Shown: positions 8,698 to 16,754 of the stretch, piece after piece
Layout of the letters: each line of letters starts with the position of its first letter
Position numbering within the stretch: the first letter of the stretch is position 1
Source: Kitasatospora sp. MAA4
GTDB lineage: Bacteria; Actinomycetota; Actinomycetes; Streptomycetales; Streptomycetaceae
DNA: 64,000 nucleotides
Direction: 5' to 3'
Assembly (NCBI RefSeq): GCF_029893355.1
Contig: NZ_JARZAI010000012.1
Location: 124,001 to 188,000, forward strand
The notes under the pieces: model-generated
Databases searched by the model: none
Told to the model about the DNA's origin: nothing
What the model saw: only the letters and a program-made list of their open reading frames with translations
Made by a program: the position numbers and the translations under genes

Positions 8698-9935
8698 ACC
8701 CGAACCCGGGCAGACCGCTGGTGCTGATCGAGCCCTACGCCCACCGGCCCGGCGGGCACCACCAGCGCACGCTGGCGGCGCTCGCCGCAGCCCGGCCCGG
8801 CAGCCTGGTCATCGCGCCCTGCGGTCTGGCCGACGGCATTACCGTGCCGAAGGAGACCCAGGCCCGGGCCGCCACTGGCCCAGTGGGGCTGGCGGCGGCC
8901 GTCCTGACCGGCGGCGCGAGCGCTGCCGAGCACATCTCCGCCCTTGGCCGACGGGTCTTCACCTCCCGTCGCTGGCCGCAGGCCGTGAGGCGGCTGCCGC
9001 ACCAGGTCACACTCCTCGCCCGGTGTCTGACCGAGGCGGCGTGCCTTCGCACTGCTCGCCAGCTGGCTCCGGACGCCGCTGCGGTGGTGATCCTCACTGC
9101 GAGCGAGGCATTGCACGGCGCTGCCGCGCTGCTGGGCGGCAGCAAGCACCTGCGGTTCATCCACGAGGCGGTCACCACCGAGGATCTCCCGGTGCGGCTG
9201 CTGGGCCGGCTCGCTCGGCGCGGCGAGGAACGCGTGCTCGCGCTCTACCCGACAGCGGCGGTCCGGGACCAGTTCGCCCCGGCCTTCCCTCACCTGCCCG
9301 GCGAGGTACGGGCGTTCGCGGTCGACGACGGCCACCGGCTGACCGACGCCGAGTGTGTCGGTGCCCGCGCCGCCTTCACTGTCCCGGCCGACGCGAGGGC
9401 GGTGAGCCTAGTCGGCGGCTGGTGGCCCTACAAGGACATCCCGACGATCGACGCCGCCCTGGCCCGTCTCACCGAGCCGCTACACCTGCTGGTGTGCGGC
9501 AGCCCGCTGGACGACGCCGTGCTCGCCCGCTGGCACCAGCTGCCCAAAGTCCGCCTCCACACGCTGCCCGGCCCCGTCAACGACGACGTTCTGCGGCTGG
9601 TCTATGCCGCCGCCGATGCGGCTCTCGTCGCCCGCCTCCCAGGGGTGGGCAAGGAGAGCGGGCTGGTCATGGACGCTGTCCGTCTCGGCGTCCCCCTGAT
9701 CGTCTCCCGCCACGACCCCGACCTCACTCGCCGGTTGGCCGGCCAGCCCTGGGTCCGGCTCTTCCAGGCGGGTGACACCGACGCGCTCGCCACAGCACTG
9801 GATGGTCTGGCTGATGCGGTGCCCGAGCGGCCCGGACCGCAGGCGCCCCGGCTGGTCGGCATGCATCCAGCGGCTGAGCAGGCCGCATTCCTTACCGACA
9901 CCTGCACCCGACTGCAGGTCAAGGAGAAGGCATGA
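8694..9935 (+). CDS. Glycosyltransferase (GT-B type)
   Basis: A 413-aa protein with an ATG at 8694 overlapping the previous stop (ATGA). The N-terminus PLVLIEPYAHRPGGHHQRTL has the Gly-rich acceptor-side loop of GT-B enzymes. The C-terminal half has VSLVGGWWPYKDIPTIDAAL, then HLLVCGSPLDD and ALVARLPGVGKESGLVMDAV, where the conserved E-S-G-L element matches the GT4 donor-site motif E-x(7)-E region. It is likely cytosolic and acts with its operon partners. The substrate cannot be told. Confidence 0.65.
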   Translation: MNPNPGRPLVLIEPYAHRPGGHHQRTLAALAAARPGSLVIAPCGLADGITVPKETQARAATGPVGLAAAVLTGGASAAEHISALGRRVFTSRRWPQAVRRLPHQVTLLARCLTEAACLRTARQLAPDAAAVVILTASEALHGAAALLGGSKHLRFIHEAVTTEDLPVRLLGRLARRGEERVLALYPTAAVRDQFAPAFPHLPGEVRAFAVDDGHRLTDAECVGARAAFTVPADARAVSLVGGWWPYKDIPTIDAALARLTEPLHLLVCGSPLDDAVLARWHQLPKVRLHTLPGPVNDDVLRLVYAAADAALVARLPGVGKESGLVMDAVRLGVPLIVSRHDPDLTRRLAGQPWVRLFQAGDTDALATALDGLADAVPERPGPQAPRLVGMHPAAEQAAFLTDTCTRLQVKEKA

Positions 9936-10801
9936 CTCCCGTACCTCCCGCGCTCATCGCGGTGATCGGCCCCATCGAACCGGCCTTGCTGACCGCCTGG
10001 ACGCGCCACTACCGCGCCATCGGCATCGAGCGCTTCCACCTCGCCTTCCACTTCCCCGACCACGTCCCCAACGCCTGGCGTCACCAACTGCTCTCCGCCA
10101 GCCACGAACTGGGCATCGTCCCCGGCCAGGTCAGCACAGGGCCGTGGCACGAGTACACCAACACCACCCTGCGGGACGCGCTTCGCGAGAAGGCCGGCCC
10201 CGGCTGGCACCTGCTCGCCGACTCCGACGAGTTCCAGACCTACCCGGTCTCGCTCGGCGAGGTGATCGCAGCAGCCCAGGACAGCGGTCGAAGGGTGATT
10301 GGCGGTCTCATGCTCGACCGCGTCACCGCAGACGGCCGTCTCGCCCTCTGGCGCCCTGAGACCGGCCTCGACCGTTCGTTCCCGCTCGGCGGCCACCTCA
10401 CCCACCGGCTCCTGCGTGGAGATCCCCGCAAGATCGTCCTCGCTCGCTCCGGCGTTGCAGTGGCCTCAGGCAACCATCGCGCCCCCGGGCACAAGCCCGA
10501 CCCGCAGGCGCTGGCATGCGTGCATCACTTCAAGTGGCGCTCCGGCGTCGCGGACGACCTCCGCCGTCGCGTCGAGCGGTTCACCTCCGGCATCTGGGCC
10601 GAGGAGAGCCCTGCCGTCCGCGAGGAGGCCGGCCGACTGCTGCGGCATCTCGACCGCCACCACGGGCGCATCGACGTCTCCGACCCTCGCCTCGCCTTCC
10701 GGCACGTCACCCTTGGCCGTCTGCCCAGCGGCTGGACCGCCGAGGCAGCCGAGATCGCCGCCTGCTGGCGGCCCGCGCGGGCCAGCGAACCGCAGCCGTG
10801 A
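9932..10801 (+). CDS. Glycosyltransferase family 2-like (DSDEF type)
   Basis: A 289-aa GT-A-type protein. IAVIGPIEPALLTAWTRHYRAIGIERFHLAF matches the opening of Glyco_tranf_2_4-like enzymes, and HLLADSDEFQTYP carries the metal-binding DxDE motif. HFKWRSGV near residue 195 matches the conserved His/Lys pair of the same family. The start overlaps the preceding stop by 4 bp, so four transferase genes are translationally linked. It is likely to add a sugar in the same pathway. Confidence 0.65.
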   Translation: MTPVPPALIAVIGPIEPALLTAWTRHYRAIGIERFHLAFHFPDHVPNAWRHQLLSASHELGIVPGQVSTGPWHEYTNTTLRDALREKAGPGWHLLADSDEFQTYPVSLGEVIAAAQDSGRRVIGGLMLDRVTADGRLALWRPETGLDRSFPLGGHLTHRLLRGDPRKIVLARSGVAVASGNHRAPGHKPDPQALACVHHFKWRSGVADDLRRRVERFTSGIWAEESPAVREEAGRLLRHLDRHHGRIDVSDPRLAFRHVTLGRLPSGWTAEAAEIAACWRPARASEPQP

Positions 10802-10855
10802 CCGCCACGATCGGCCAGAATGGAGGTCCGGGCGACCGTGCGAAGGAGACCGACG

Positions 10856-11368
10856 TTGAAGACCGCACCGCTGGCCGTGCTGCTGGTTGGGATCACCGGC
10901 TCCGGTAAGACCGTGCTGGCCCAGGCCCTCGCCGAGCGCGGCATGGTCCGCCTGTCCGTGGACGAGGAAGTCCACCGGCTCCACGGCCGCTATGGCATCG
11001 ACTACCCCGAGCACGAGTACTTCGGGCGTGAGCGCCCCGTGGTCGACTCCATCCGTACCCAGTTGACCGAACACCTGGCCGCCGGCCACGGCATCGTCCT
11101 CGACCACGGCCTGTGGCTCCGATCCGACCGGGACGCTTGGAAGAAGGCAGTGGAGGCCGCCGGGGGACGGTGGCTGCTGGTGTACCTCCGCGTCGAGAAA
11201 ACCGAGTTGCTCCAGCGCCTCGAACAGCGCAACCAGCGCCAGGACGCCAACGCGCTCACCGTCACCCCCGAGGCGCTGAACGACTTCTTCGCCCGCTTCG
11301 AGGCGCCGACCGAAGGCGAGGGCGCCATCGTCTACACCGGCGACCCGGAAGCGATCATCCGCTCGTAG
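10856..11368 (+). CDS. P-loop kinase (AAA/zeta-toxin-like small-molecule kinase)
   Basis: A 170-aa protein with a Walker A GITGSGKT at the N-terminus, an RLSVDEEVHRLHGR segment and a C-terminal lid-like TELLQRLEQRNQR. This is the arrangement of the small P-loop kinases that phosphorylate sugars, nucleosides or antibiotics. The TTG start at 10856 is chosen because it has AAGGAG at the right distance; an upstream ATG at 10820 has none. It lies 54 bp after the last glycosyltransferase and probably belongs to the same operon, perhaps activating a sugar. Confidence 0.65.
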   Translation: MKTAPLAVLLVGITGSGKTVLAQALAERGMVRLSVDEEVHRLHGRYGIDYPEHEYFGRERPVVDSIRTQLTEHLAAGHGIVLDHGLWLRSDRDAWKKAVEAAGGRWLLVYLRVEKTELLQRLEQRNQRQDANALTVTPEALNDFFARFEAPTEGEGAIVYTGDPEAIIRS

Positions 11369-11585
11369 ACGGTCCCGGGTCGATCGGGAGGAGCCGCCGC
11401 CGGGGCTCCCGTGTGGCTGGAAGCCCAACACGCCCAGCGGAAAGGCACTCACGCCGCCGTCCGGCCAGACGTAGCGAGGCGGGCGCGGAACCGTCGTATC
11501 GGCCGAAGACCGCCGCCTCAACGCAGGCTGGCCGGGTGCTCGCCGCTAACGCGCTTGCCACGCGTCCGCAGGAAAACCCTTCCTC
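11369..11585. other. Intergenic stretch without a recognised gene
   Basis: 217 bp after the P-loop kinase. I see no convincing frame or ribosome site. A weak hairpin (GGGAG ... CTCCC) near 11390-11410 could end the glycosyltransferase operon. Confidence 0.4.
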
Positions 11586-12172
11586 GTGCACCGGTTCCTC
11601 GACCAGCGTCTACGCACCCATCCCGTCACCGCCACCGTGCGCCTGCGCTCCGGTGACCTCGTCACTGTGGTAACTGGTGACGTCATCCAGCGCTACCAGT
11701 ACGTCTTCGGCGAGTGGGAGCCGAACCTCAGCGCCTCCTCGCCTCCCATGCCGTCGCCCCCCCAGGGCCGCGTGGTCGCGATCGAGACCTCACCGGACTT
11801 CTACGAGGCCCTGGTCGCCGCAGCGAGCACCACCCACGAACGAACATCCGCTTCGTCAGAGCTGCCGCCTCCGACACCACCGGCGAGCTCACCCTCTGCC
11901 TGCAAGACCCCGCCAACCTCGGCCACACCACGGCCGTCCGCCCCCGCCGCGTACACGCGCTCTTCCAGGCTCCAACGGCGCCCCTGGCCGAGCTGCTCAG
12001 CGAGAGCGAACTCGCCACCGCAAACGTCGGGACTATCGACGTCGAAGGGGCCGAAGTCACTGCCTTGAAGGGCCTGTTGTCAGCGCTCCCTGGCTGCGGG
12101 ATGACGTCGAGATCGTGGTGGAGGTGGGCCCCAGACTCCTGGCCAAGCAGGGCCAGGCTGTCGAGAGCATCC
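11586..12172 (+). pseudogene. FkbM-type methyltransferase, broken
   Basis: Pieces of one FkbM methyltransferase lie in order but in three frames. Frame one gives FLDQRLRTHPVTATVRLRSG and GRVVAIETSPDFYEALVAA. A second gives RAAASDTTGELTLCLQDPAN, then VGTIDVEGAEVTALKGLL. A third gives DVEIVVEVGPRLLAKQGQAV. The glycine-rich SAM loop expected between the first pieces is missing. So there are at least three frameshifts and one internal deletion, and the gene is dead. An intact copy would have fitted the adjoining glycosyltransferase operon as an O-methyltransferase. Confidence 0.75.
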
Positions 12173-12175
12173 TCT

Positions 12176-12448
12176 TTCCAGGCGTGGGTCAAGGACCGCT
12201 CGATGCAGCTGGCGCCGTCCACGCTGCGGGTGCACTACAGCTACGTCACGGCGATCTTCCGTTTAGCTGAACTCGACCGGCGCAAGGAGATCGTCCCGCT
12301 CGCCGTCACGGTGGTGGCGGCCCTACTGGATGGCACCCCGGGCTGGTACCGTTCGCTGCTGTTGCTGGCTGCCGCTTCGGGGCTGTGGCAGGGCGAGCTC
12401 TTCGGGCTGGAAGTCGAGCACATCGACTTCCCCGGGACCAGCGTGTGA
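12176..12448 (+). pseudogene. Tyrosine integrase remnant
   Basis: About 90 codons in one frame match the middle of a phage-type integrase: QLAPSTLRVHYSYVTAIF (SAM-like N-terminal core), RRKEIVPLAV, then LLLLAAASGLWQGELFGLEV, which covers the first catalytic box. In the family this box reads TGLRxGE; here the position of the catalytic Arg holds Trp (GLWQGE). The piece between the two domains is partly deleted and everything after EHIDF is gone. It is joined directly to the FkbM wreck. It marks the right side of a decayed mobile element. Confidence 0.7.
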
Positions 12449-12692
12449 CTGCTCCCAGCCGTTGATCACTCTGGACATCTAAACGCGCCTGTAAACCGAA
12501 CGGCGAGGGCACAACGAAGGTAGCAGTGGAGTATGTCCTCGCCAGAGTGCCCTCGTTGTGCCCTGCGGTCGCATAGATCTTGCGTTTCCACAGGTCAGAG
12601 TCCCGAGCGTACCGCCCTTGATCCACCATAGAGCGAGGCTATTCGGACTGCTGGACCTGTCTTGACTGAATTAGCCCGGCGAATCCATGCGG
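12449..12692. other. Non-coding stretch with a 12-bp inverted repeat
   Basis: No gene is recognisable. AGGGCACAACGA (12506-12517) and TCGTTGTGCCCT (12553-12564) form perfect 12-bp arms 35 bp apart. It could be a transcript hairpin or the trace of an element end next to the integrase remnant. Confidence 0.45.
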
Positions 12693-13028
12693 TCAGGACG
12701 GCTGGTGGACCGCGGTGACGATGGTGTAGAGCTCGGCGATGACGCCGTCCTTGCAGTGGGCGATGTCCATCCCGGTGGCGACGGGTGCCTGGTCGGCGGG
12801 ACCGGTAGCGGAAGCCGAGGTGGCCGAGGTCGTCGTTGACCGAGACGGGGCCGTCTGGCTGGAAGGCCCAGCCCGGGCTCTGCGCCCGCAACTCCGCGGC
12901 GCGCTGAGCCAGCGCCTCGCGTCCGCGGACGACGCGGTCGGGTTCGTGCCACACGACGTCCTCGGCGTAGGTCTCGGCGATGGCGAAGGCGCGGCGGTCG
13001 GGGTCCGGTTCGTTGAAGACGTCGAGCG
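12693..13028 (-). pseudogene. SnoaL-like protein, broken
   Basis: Read on the minus strand, LDVFNEPDPDRRAFAIAETY and a stretch ending LGHLGFRY lie in one frame, and DQAPVATGMDIAHCKDGVIA to the stop lies in another, so there is a 1-bp shift near 12801-12806. No start codon precedes LDVFNEP, and the usual first 10-15 residues are missing; the fragment abuts the stop of the flavin reductase at 13031. SnoaL/NTF2-like proteins are about 110-130 aa. This one is not functional as written. Confidence 0.7.
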
Positions 13029-13030
13029 GC

Positions 13031-13594
13031 TCAGCCGCGCAGGGTCCTCATCGCCGTGGCCCAGGCCTCGAGTTCGTCGAAGAGCTTGGTGACCGCGCCG
13101 TCGTGGTGTTCGCCGGGCTTGAAGAGCGCGAGGTTCTCGAAGTCGGTGAACAGCGAGAAGGCCAACTGCTGGTGCACGTGGGCGAGTTGGACCGCGCTCG
13201 CGATGGTGCGCAGGTGCTCGGCGGCGCGGATGCCGCCGACGGTGCCGTAGGAGACGAAGGCGGCGGCCTTGTTGTTCCACTCGGCGTAGGCGAAGTCGAT
13301 CGCGTTCTTCAGCACGCCGGGGATGGAGTGGTTGTACTCGGGGGTGACGAAGACGTAGCCGTCGAACTCGGCGACCTTGGCCGTCCAGGCCTTCGTGTGC
13401 TCGCCCTGGTACTGACCCATGGACGGCGGCACGGGCTCGTCCATGAAGGGGAGTGGCCAGTCGGCGAGGTCGACCAGCTCGTAGTCGGCGCCGGTACGGG
13501 CCCCGGCGCGGTCGACGATCCAGTCGGCGACCGCCTTGCCGTTGCGGCCCGGGCGGGTGCTGCCGAGTATCACGGCGATCTTGAGAGCGCTCAC
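13031..13594 (-). CDS. NADPH-dependent FMN reductase
   Basis: A 187-aa flavodoxin-fold protein. The FMN phosphate loop ILGSTRPGRNGKAV is at the start and the conserved FVTPEYNHSIPGVLKNAID segment near residue 80. It reduces FMN or quinones with NAD(P)H in the cytosol. The GTG at 13594 is chosen because AAAGGAG sits 8 nt upstream; the GTG three codons earlier overlaps that site. A TGACTT-N8-AAGTCA-type site lies about 65-85 bp upstream (13658-13677), placing it in the MarR regulon proposed below. Confidence 0.85.
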   Translation of the reverse strand: MSALKIAVILGSTRPGRNGKAVADWIVDRAGARTGADYELVDLADWPLPFMDEPVPPSMGQYQGEHTKAWTAKVAEFDGYVFVTPEYNHSIPGVLKNAIDFAYAEWNNKAAAFVSYGTVGGIRAAEHLRTIASAVQLAHVHQQLAFSLFTDFENLALFKPGEHHDGAVTKLFDELEAWATAMRTLRG

Positions 13595-13657
13595 GACGCT
13601 CACTCCTTTCGCGTGGCAGCCCCGCTACGCGGGACCGTCACGATGACACCTCCTGTA

Positions 13658-13677
13658 TGACCTGATCCTTCAAGTCA
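13658..13677. promoter_or_regulatory. MarR-type operator site 1
   Basis: TGACCT-N8-AAGTCA, a 20-bp inverted repeat upstream of the FMN reductase. It has the same arm length and spacing as the sites at 13692 and 14212. Confidence 0.6.
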
Positions 13678-13691
13678 AACTCTGGACCTGT

Positions 13692-13711
13692 CGACTTGAG
13701 GACTCAAGTCA
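13692..13711. promoter_or_regulatory. MarR-type operator site 2
   Basis: GACTTGAG and CTCAAGTC, separated by 2 bp, form a near-perfect 20-bp dyad of the form cGACTT-N8-AAGTCa. It lies 14 bp from site 1, between the FMN reductase promoter and the 3' end of the SnoaL-like gene. Confidence 0.6.
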
Positions 13712-13755
13712 TAACTCCGAAGTTCAGATGTTCAGGCGTTCGGGTGTTCAGATGC

Positions 13756-14175
13756 TCAGGCGAGGCCGAGCTGGGCGGCGATGACCGTGCCCGAGGGGTA
13801 GCAGTCGAAGCGCTTGATCTTGCCGTCGACCAGCTCGAACACGTCGCAGCACGGGGCGTCCATGCGCCTGCCGGTGGGCGGGACGGTGCCGGAGGGCAGC
13901 TCCAGCGGGCCGAGGTGGGTGCCCTGCAGGCGCAGCTGCACGATCACCACGTCGCCCGTGACGTAGAAGCGCTCCAGCTCGCGGTGCATGTCGGGGAAGG
14001 CCTTCGCGTAGACCTCGACCGTCTTGCCGAGCTCGTCGGCGCCGCGGTAGGTGTGCGGGATCGACGTGTCGGTGAAGGTGCCGTCCTCGGTGAACGCCGC
14101 GACCCAGCCGGCGACGTCCTGCTCCTCGGCGACCTGGTAGGCGCTGCGGATGATCTTCTCGTTGTCCAGGGACAT
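13756..14175 (-). CDS. SnoaL/NTF2-like protein (ester-cyclase-like)
   Basis: A 139-aa alpha+beta barrel protein starting SLDNEKIIRSAYQVAEEQD, followed by FTEDGTFTD, AFPDMHRELERFYVTGDVV and CDVFELVDGKIKRFDCYPSG. These are the usual strand and helix markers of the SnoaL family (polyketide cyclases, ketosteroid isomerase-like and ester cyclases). The ATG at 14175 has GGAGGAGA upstream. It is probably expressed with the FMN reductase under the MarR repressor, whose sites flank its promoter. The substrate is unknown. Confidence 0.75.
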   Translation of the reverse strand: MSLDNEKIIRSAYQVAEEQDVAGWVAAFTEDGTFTDTSIPHTYRGADELGKTVEVYAKAFPDMHRELERFYVTGDVVIVQLRLQGTHLGPLELPSGTVPPTGRRMDAPCCDVFELVDGKIKRFDCYPSGTVIAAQLGLA

Positions 14176-14211
14176 CTCGGTTCTCCTCCATCGGCGATGG
14201 TACCTTGTCAT

Positions 14212-14231
14212 TGACTTTAACATTCAAGTCA
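14212..14231. promoter_or_regulatory. MarR-type operator site 3
   Basis: TGACTT-N8-AAGTCA with perfect 6-bp arms, 36 bp upstream of the SnoaL-like start at 14175. A further TCACTT-N8-AAGTCA copy (14287-14306) overlaps the last codon of the MarR gene. Confidence 0.65.
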
Positions 14232-14303
14232 TGGCCCGGCAATGCCCCAGGGGCGCTCGGATATCTGAGATGCTTGCGCTAGATGATCACTTAACTCGTC
14301 AAG

Positions 14304-14807
14304 TCAGCGAGCGGGCGAGTCGATGCGCTGCAGGATCCGCTCGGCGTCCTGGCCGAGCCGGCGCAGGCGCTCGCCGGAGAGGTTGTCGACGACCAGGCGG
14401 CGGACGTAGGCCACGTGCGCGGGAGCGGCGGACTCCAGCTTGGCCATGCCGGCGGGCAGGAGGATGGCGTTCGTGAACCGCCCGTCGGCCGGATCGGGCT
14501 CGCGGCGGACGTACTCGCGGCTCTCCAGCCGCTTGACCATGTGCGAGAGCCGGGACAGCGACGTGCTGGTGTTCTCGGCGAGCACACTCATGCGCAGCGT
14601 CCACGCGGGGGCCTCGGACAGCATCGCCAGGGCCATGTACTCGACCATGCTCAGGTCGGCGTCACGCTGCAACTGCGCATCGATGGCCCACGGCAGCCGC
14701 GTCATCAGGCGGACCACCGACAGCCAGGAGGCCAGCTCGCCAGGAGCGAGCCACAGGTCCGCGTGCTCGTCCACCTGTGCCTGGGGTGCCTCGTCCTGAG
14801 TCGTCAC
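14304..14807 (-). CDS. MarR-family regulator
   Basis: A 167-aa winged-HTH protein. LSMVEYMALAMLSEAPAWTL (helices 2-3), LAENTSTSLSRLSHMVKRLE (recognition helix) and YVRREPDPADGRFTNAILLP (wing) are typical, with a helical dimerisation C-terminus. MarR proteins usually bind palindromes and release them on meeting phenolic ligands or oxidants. The nearby SnoaL and FMN reductase genes, both preceded by the same dyad, are its likely targets. Its own upstream region (14860-14895) has only a degenerate copy. Confidence 0.85.
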   Translation of the reverse strand: MTTQDEAPQAQVDEHADLWLAPGELASWLSVVRLMTRLPWAIDAQLQRDADLSMVEYMALAMLSEAPAWTLRMSVLAENTSTSLSRLSHMVKRLESREYVRREPDPADGRFTNAILLPAGMAKLESAAPAHVAYVRRLVVDNLSGERLRRLGQDAERILQRIDSPAR

Positions 14808-14910
14808 CCGAAGAGCGTATCAGCGGCACTGTGCGGATGATATGAGTTGGCTACCGCGATGAATCAAAGCCGCGATCACTTGAAGATTCAGTAGCGCGGC
14901 AGAAACCCTG

Positions 14911-15489
14911 TTACGGGTTCGGCCCGGAGACCGCGACCACCAGCAGGCGGGTGCCGGCGCTGGTGCTGCGCCAGCGGTGGCGGACTCCACCCACCAGGTA
15001 GAGCGTGTCGCCCTGGTGGAGTCGGTGGACGTGGCCGTCGGCCTCGACTTCTGCCGAGCCGTCCGCGACGTACATCAACTCATCGCCCTGGTGCATGAAT
15101 TCACGGTCTGCTTGATGGTCGCCGGTGAACTCGAGGGCGTGCAGCCGGCGTCGGCCGCGTACCAGTGGGCGGACGCCGGCCTCGGGTGACAGGCCGGCGT
15201 CGTCGCGTGCGCGGACGACGTCGACCGGGCGGTCCGCGGCGTCGGCGGCGGCCAGCAGTTCGACCGCGGTCGTCGCGAGTCCGTCCGCGATGCGCTGGAG
15301 CGACCGCATGCTCGGCCGGGCCCGGTCGTTCTCGATCTGACTGAGGAACGGGACGGACAGACCGCTGCGCCGGGCCACCTCCGCGAGGGTCAGGTCCAGG
15401 GACCTGCGCTGACGCCGAACCGCGCCGCCGAGCTGCGGCCCGCCCCCCGCGCGCCCGGACGCGTCCGCTCCGGCATTCCGGTCATCCAT
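14911..15489 (-). CDS. XRE-cupin transcriptional regulator
   Basis: A 192-aa regulator. Residues about 20-80 are an HTH_XRE domain (RRQRRSLDLTLAEVARRSGL, then LSQIENDRARPSMRSLQRIA). Residues about 110-185 are a cupin_2 domain with FMHQGDELMYVADGSAEVEA and HRLHQGDTLYLVGGVRHRWR, which carry the barrel's Gly and His signatures. Such regulators sense small organic ligands and commonly control the divergent gene. The dyad at 15581-15612 is the candidate operator, governing the arylsulfotransferase-permease pair. Confidence 0.85.
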   Translation of the reverse strand: MDDRNAGADASGRAGGGPQLGGAVRRQRRSLDLTLAEVARRSGLSVPFLSQIENDRARPSMRSLQRIADGLATTAVELLAAADAADRPVDVVRARDDAGLSPEAGVRPLVRGRRRLHALEFTGDHQADREFMHQGDELMYVADGSAEVEADGHVHRLHQGDTLYLVGGVRHRWRSTSAGTRLLVVAVSGPNP

Positions 15490-15580
15490 GATCGCTGCTC
15501 CCTTCCCGGGCTCACCCTACGCAGGTGCGCGCCACGTTTCGTGCGCCTGCAACACGGTCTTCACACGGCGCCCCTAGCCT

Positions 15581-15612
15581 CAAAGGAGTTTGATCCCATC
15601 AAATAAACTTTG
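15581..15612. promoter_or_regulatory. Nested dyad upstream of the arylsulfotransferase-like gene
   Basis: Inner arms TTTGAT-ccc-ATCAAA (15589-15603) sit inside outer arms CAAAG (15581-15585) and CTTTG (15608-15612). The dyad is in the divergent region between the XRE-cupin gene and the arylsulfotransferase-like gene and is A/T-rich compared with its surroundings, as expected of an operator. Confidence 0.55.
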
Positions 15613-15629
15613 AATACCTGGAGTTGACC

Positions 15630-16754
15630 GTGACCCGCGTGGACCAGAACCAGCAGCGCCGCCGTGGCACGGGGCTCATCGCCCTCGATCCGGACGCCGC
15701 GTTCCCCGGCTTCACCCTGTTCGCCCCGTTGACCGGCGCAGGCGGGGTCCACCTGGTGGATCTGCACGGCGAGACCGTGCACCGCTGGCACCTGCCCTAC
15801 CGGCCGGGCCGCCACGCCCGGATCGTGCGCGGCGGGGAGCTCGCCTACAACGGCGTGCTGCCCGGCGAGAAGGCCCTCTTCCCGATGTGGCACAAGTACC
15901 GGGGCGGCGTGATGCTGCGGGCAGCGCCGGACGGCACGGTGCTGTGGGAGCACCGGGATCCGTTCCAGCACCACGACGCCCACCACCTCGAGGACGGCGG
16001 CGTGCTCTACACCGGCCTGGAAGCCCTGCGGGGCTCCGAGGCGGACGCGGTCCTCGGCGGCGTCCCCGGCACCGAGGCGGCCGGGTCGACGGTGTGGGCC
16101 GACACCATCACCGAGGTCGGGCCGGACGGATCACCGCGCTGGTCCTGGCGGGCCGCCGAGCACCTCGACCGCGCCGCGTACCCGCTCCACCCGGACTACG
16201 CACGCGAGCACTGGCCGCTGATCAACAGCGTCACCCCGCTCGCCGACGGCAACGTGCTGGCCAGCCTGCGCAGCGTCTCGGCGGTGGTGGTGATCAGCCG
16301 GGCCACCGGCGAGATCCTCTGGCGCACCGACCCCGGCACCGTCTCGCAACAGCACCACCCCACCGAGCTGGACGACGGCCGGCTGCTCGTCTTCGACAAC
16401 GGCGTCTACCGCCCCGGTCACGACGTGCCGTACTCGCGAGTGATCGAGATCGACCGGACGGACGGCGAGGTCGTGTGGGAGTACCACGACCCGGCCCGCG
16501 AGTCGTTCTTCGCCCCCTTCATGGGCTCGGCGCAGCGGCTTCCGGGCGGCAACACCCTGGTGACCGACTCGCCCGCGGGCCGGCTCTTCGAGGTGACCCC
16601 GGACGGCTACCTGTGCTGGGAGTACGTCGTGCCCCACTTCGGCGCGTACACCGAGAGCGAGGTCCGATCGCTGTTCCCGGCCGAGCCCAACGCCGTCTTC
16701 CGCGCCTACCGTTACGCCCCCGAGGAGATCCCGTGGCTGGAGGCCCGCCCGTGA
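15630..16754 (+). CDS. Arylsulfotransferase-like (ASST) protein
   Basis: A 374-aa beta-propeller protein. Repeated blade motifs such as GTVLWEHRDPFQHHDAHHLE, TGEILWRTDPGTVSQQHHPT and GEVVWEYHDPARESFFAPF, together with DGYLCWEYVVPHFG, match the arylsulfate sulfotransferase (ASST) family, in which conserved His residues carry the sulfo group. No signal peptide is visible, unlike many ASSTs, so it may be cytosolic. The GTG at 15630 is chosen because GGAG lies 6 nt before it; a TTG at 15624 is too close. Its stop overlaps the permease start by 4 bp. Confidence 0.7.
   Translation: MTRVDQNQQRRRGTGLIALDPDAAFPGFTLFAPLTGAGGVHLVDLHGETVHRWHLPYRPGRHARIVRGGELAYNGVLPGEKALFPMWHKYRGGVMLRAAPDGTVLWEHRDPFQHHDAHHLEDGGVLYTGLEALRGSEADAVLGGVPGTEAAGSTVWADTITEVGPDGSPRWSWRAAEHLDRAAYPLHPDYAREHWPLINSVTPLADGNVLASLRSVSAVVVISRATGEILWRTDPGTVSQQHHPTELDDGRLLVFDNGVYRPGHDVPYSRVIEIDRTDGEVVWEYHDPARESFFAPFMGSAQRLPGGNTLVTDSPAGRLFEVTPDGYLCWEYVVPHFGAYTESEVRSLFPAEPNAVFRAYRYAPEEIPWLEARP

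Noticed and set aside
15887..16750. The upstream part of a long frame that ends with the NCS2 permease
   Set aside because: Residues before VSADVGHLPPRR are an off-frame reading of the arylsulfotransferase gene. The GTG at 16751 overlapping its stop is the better start.
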